A stretch of 64,000 bases of DNA, from contig NZ_CP011492.1 of the NCBI RefSeq assembly GCF_001011035.1, forward strand, positions 1,178,001-1,242,000, written 5' to 3'. The notes below the pieces were generated by a model. The model was not told the DNA's origin. It ran no database searches and was given only the letters and a program-made list of their open reading frames with translations. Of the stretch, positions 61,410 to 64,000 are shown piece after piece. The position numbers and the translations under genes were made by a program. This DNA comes from Streptomyces sp. CNQ-509. GTDB taxonomy: Bacteria > Actinomycetota > Actinomycetes > Streptomycetales > Streptomycetaceae. Each line of letters opens with the position of its first letter. Within the stretch, counting starts at the first letter, position 1.

Positions 61410-63143
61410 TCAGGCGCGGGGCTCGTCTCCGTCCTCGTCTTCTTCCTCATCGTCGTCGACGGCGGGGTCGTCCTCGTCGGTGAAGTCGGCGCCGCTCACC
61501 TCGGCAGCAGCCTCCGCGTCCTCCTCGACCTCATCCGCGGCGTCCCCCTCGATCTCCTCCGAGTCGGGGTCGAGCGCGTCGGTGAACTCGATGCCGTCCA
61601 GCTCGGCCAGCCGGTCGGAGGCGTCCGTGAGCCCTTCGTGGTCGGCCTCGACGGCCTTCGCGAACCACTCCCGCGCGTCCTCCTCGCGCCCGACCTCCAG
61701 CAGCGCGTCGGCGTAGGCGTACCGCAGCCGCGCGGTCCAGGGGTGCACGGCGGTCGACGCCAGCTCCGGGCTCTGCAGGGTGACGACGGCGGCATCGGGC
61801 TGCCCCAGATCGCGCCGTGCCCCGGCGGCGACGAGCCGCATCTCCACCTGACCGGCCTTGTCCAACCGCTGCACCTCGGGCTCCCCGGCCATCGCCAGCG
61901 CCCGCTCCGGCCGGCCCATGCCGCGCTCGCAGTCGGCCATCACCGGCCAGAGGTCGGGACGCCCGCTCATGCGCCGCGCGGTCCGGAACTCGGCCAGCGC
62001 CTCCTGGTACTTCTCAGTGTGGTACGCGGCGAAGCCGGCCGCCTCCCGCACGGCCCCGACGCGGGACGCGAGCCGCAGCGCCACCTTGGCGTGCTCATAG
62101 GCCCGGGGTGCGTCCTCGTCGAGCAGCCGGGCGACCATGACGAGGTTCTTGGCCACGTCGTCGGCAAGCGTCTTGGGCAGGCTCTGCAGCTCCTGCCGCA
62201 CGGCCTTGTCCAGCTCAAGCCCGGTGACGTCCTCGGGAATGGACAACCGCCGCACGGGCGGCCGCTCCCCCTCCCGCCGCGGCCCCCGCGCCCGATCATC
62301 CCGCCGCTCAAACCGCTGCCCACGCCCGTACCCGTCACGCCGGGGCCCGCGGGAACGGTCGTCGTCACGACGGAAGTCACGACGAGGCCGCTCGTCACCA
62401 CGGCCGAAATCACGCCGCGGGCGGTCATCATCGCGCCGGAAATCGCGCCGGGGCCGGTCATCGTCACGCCGGGGCCCACGGGGACGGTCGTCATCACGCC
62501 TGAAGTCACGACGAGGCCGGTCATCGTCACGCCGAGGACCGCGCGAGCGGTCGTCATCACGACGGAAATCGCGGCGCGGCCGATCGTCATCACGGCGGAA
62601 ATCACGCCGCGGCCGGTCATCGTCACGCCGGGGCCCACGGGGACGGTCGTCATCACGCCTGAAGTCACGACGAGGCCGGTCATCGTCACGCCGAGGACCG
62701 CGGGGACGGTCGTCATCACGCCGGAAATCCCGCCGGGGACGGTCGTCACCACGCACGAAGTCACGACGGGGCCGATCGTCATCACGGCGGAAGCCTCGCG
62801 CCCGGTCGTCCCCACGGCGGTCATCGTCACGCCGCGGCCCGCGCGGGCGGTCGTCGTCACGGCGGAAATCGCGGCGCGGACGGTCGTCATCGCGCCGGAA
62901 GTCCCGTCGCGGCCGGTCATCGTCACGCCGGGGCCCACGGGGACGGTCGTCGTCACGACGGTAATCGCGCCGCGGCCGGTCGTCCTGCCGCCGCGGCCCA
63001 CGCCCCTGGCGGTCGCCGTCCGTACGACGCGGACCGCCGCGACGGTCTCCGTCCCGCCGGTCGAAACCACGTCCGTCACCGTCACGACGCCGGCCGCGGC
63101 CGTCACGGTCCTCGTCACGCCGGTCGGGCTCGTTGGTGGTCAT
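61410..63143 (-). CDS. TPR protein with long Arg/Asp repeat leader
   Basis: Protein of 577 residues in three parts. Residues about 1-310 are almost only Arg, Asp, Gly, Pro and Phe, built of repeated RRDDDRPRRDF and RRDDDRPRGP units. Residues about 320-520 are helical TPR-like repeats (ELDKAVRQELQSLPKTLADD, YEHAKVALRLASRVGAVREA, YQEALAEFRTARRMSGRPDL, YADALLEVGREEDAREWFAK). The last 55 are strongly acidic. The TPR core matches a conserved actinobacterial 'tetratricopeptide repeat protein' of unknown role. The mixed-charge part resembles RNA-binding or condensate-forming segments. ATG 63143 stands downstream of the rRNA terminator. Confidence 0.85.
   Translation of the reverse strand: MTTNEPDRRDEDRDGRGRRRDGDGRGFDRRDGDRRGGPRRTDGDRQGRGPRRQDDRPRRDYRRDDDRPRGPRRDDDRPRRDFRRDDDRPRRDFRRDDDRPRGPRRDDDRRGDDRARGFRRDDDRPRRDFVRGDDRPRRDFRRDDDRPRGPRRDDDRPRRDFRRDDDRPRGPRRDDDRPRRDFRRDDDRPRRDFRRDDDRSRGPRRDDDRPRRDFRRDDDRPRGPRRDDDRPRRDFRRDDDRPRRDFGRGDERPRRDFRRDDDRSRGPRRDGYGRGQRFERRDDRARGPRREGERPPVRRLSIPEDVTGLELDKAVRQELQSLPKTLADDVAKNLVMVARLLDEDAPRAYEHAKVALRLASRVGAVREAAGFAAYHTEKYQEALAEFRTARRMSGRPDLWPVMADCERGMGRPERALAMAGEPEVQRLDKAGQVEMRLVAAGARRDLGQPDAAVVTLQSPELASTAVHPWTARLRYAYADALLEVGREEDAREWFAKAVEADHEGLTDASDRLAELDGIEFTDALDPDSEEIEGDAADEVEEDAEAAAEVSGADFTDEDDPAVDDDEEEDEDGDEPRA
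62330..63000 (-). repeat. Coding tandem repeats, 30- and 33-bp units
   Basis: About twenty imperfect in-frame copies of 30 or 33 bp encode RRDDDRPRGP or RRDDDRPRRDF, with a few variants (FVRGDD, FGRGDE, RARGF). The near-identical DNA copies mean length can change by recombination or slippage. All unit lengths are multiples of three, so changes keep the frame. Confidence 0.85.
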
Positions 63144-63179
63144 CACTATGCCTCTCTCACTCCCGGTCTCACCGGAACG

Positions 63180-63232
63180 AAAAAACAAAAAAGGACCCTT
63201 GGTCCCAGCGCTCACGCTGGGACCAAGGGTCC
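63180..63232 (-). terminator. Rho-independent terminator of the rRNA operon
   Basis: On the minus strand an 18-bp perfect stem (GGACCCTTGGTCCCAGCG and its complement, 4-nt loop) is followed by TTTTTTGTTTTTT. It ends 9 nt after 5S. It is the only classical T-tailed terminator in the window. Confidence 0.95.
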
Positions 63233-63241
63233 TCAACAATT

Positions 63242-63360
63242 GTTCGGCGGTGACCTACTCTCCCACACGGTCCCCCATGCAGTACCATCGGCGCGGTCGG
63301 GCTTAGCTTCCGGGTTCGGAATGAGACCGGGCGTTTCCCCAACGCTATGACCACCGAAAC
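63242..63360 (-). rRNA. rrf: 5S ribosomal RNA
   Basis: On the minus strand it runs from GTTTCGGTGGTCATAGCG to GGTCACCGCCGAAC, about 119 nt, with the conserved CCGAACCCGGAAGCTAAGCC loop and closing helix I between the two ends. Complete. Boundaries are good to a few nt. Confidence 0.95.
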
Positions 63361-63470
63361 CCTCAAAGGGTCAGCGAACAAGCACACTCTTCAGTTAAGT
63401 GAACAAACTCAAGCCAACCCGACAACCATGGTTTGTTGTCTGGGAACAACACAGTGGACGCAAGCAGCTA

Positions 63471-64000
<530 letters not shown>

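Noticed and set aside
62330..63000. Regular repeats suggesting a CRISPR array
   Set aside because: The units are contiguous, vary in length (30/33 bp), have no spacers and stay in one reading frame coding for Arg/Asp repeats.

Overview
The window is very GC-rich actinobacterial chromosome, most likely from a Streptomyces or close relative. The basis is the strong GC bias at third codon positions, many GTG starts, a streptogrisin-type protease, a stand-alone SepF paralogue, DmdR/IdeR-type iron-box sequence, and a conserved actinobacterial gene order around der, cmk, scpAB, parA, pyrG and recN. I cannot name the species from sequence alone.

Left part (1-13.9 kb): the tail of a GH20 hexosaminidase, an ADP-ribosylglycohydrolase remnant, and a tight four-gene leftward operon (secreted esterase, membrane acyltransferase, sensor kinase, response regulator). 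These are followed by single metabolic and regulatory genes: methyltransferase, 2H phosphoesterase, an HxlR regulator divergent from an NmrA-like reductase, a GlxA-type regulator divergent from an amino-acid permease, a DsbA-like protein, a P-loop kinase, a decayed metallophosphoesterase and a band-7 protein.

Middle part (14-34 kb): streptogrisin-like protease, SepF-like protein, acyl-CoA dehydrogenase, MFS exporter, PAP2 phosphatase, I78 inhibitor, a lone ctaD, a glycosyltransferase, and a branched-chain-amino-acid-type ABC importer. The importer is split into a leftward arm (substrate-binding lipoprotein and an Mtb12-like lipoprotein) and a rightward arm (small membrane protein, a permease-permease-ATPase fusion, and a second ATPase). 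An Rpf/LysM cell-wall protein, two unknown genes and an intact IS5-family element follow.

Right part (34-64 kb): the conserved block, nearly all leftward. It runs der, plsC, cmk, tyrA, rluB, scpB, scpA, a ribbon-helix-helix-like protein, parA, ald, an NTPase/TPR protein, NUDIX, pyrG, then recN, nadK, tlyA. Translation quality, nucleotide supply, chromosome segregation and repair sit together here, with overlapping stop/start codons suggesting translational coupling. It is interrupted by a GH15 enzyme and a GT4 glycosyltransferase, and followed by a decaying iron-regulated siderophore transporter, a HAD phosphatase, a DUF1015 protein and a TPR protein with a long Arg/Asp repeat. The window ends in the 3' part of an rRNA operon (5S, then 23S, transcribed leftward and running off the right edge).

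The most notable signals are as follows. One IS and two 114-bp MITE-like repeats all sit at CTAG sites that overlap TAG stop codons. The IS has a hairpin that would hide its transposase ribosome-binding site. There is a three-domain Liv transporter fusion whose partner ATPase has lost the Walker A lysine. A candidate DNA-binding partner of ParA lies between parA and scpA. The iron-box-controlled transporter is visibly decaying. I found no CRISPR array, prophage, tRNA or complete biosynthetic cluster.
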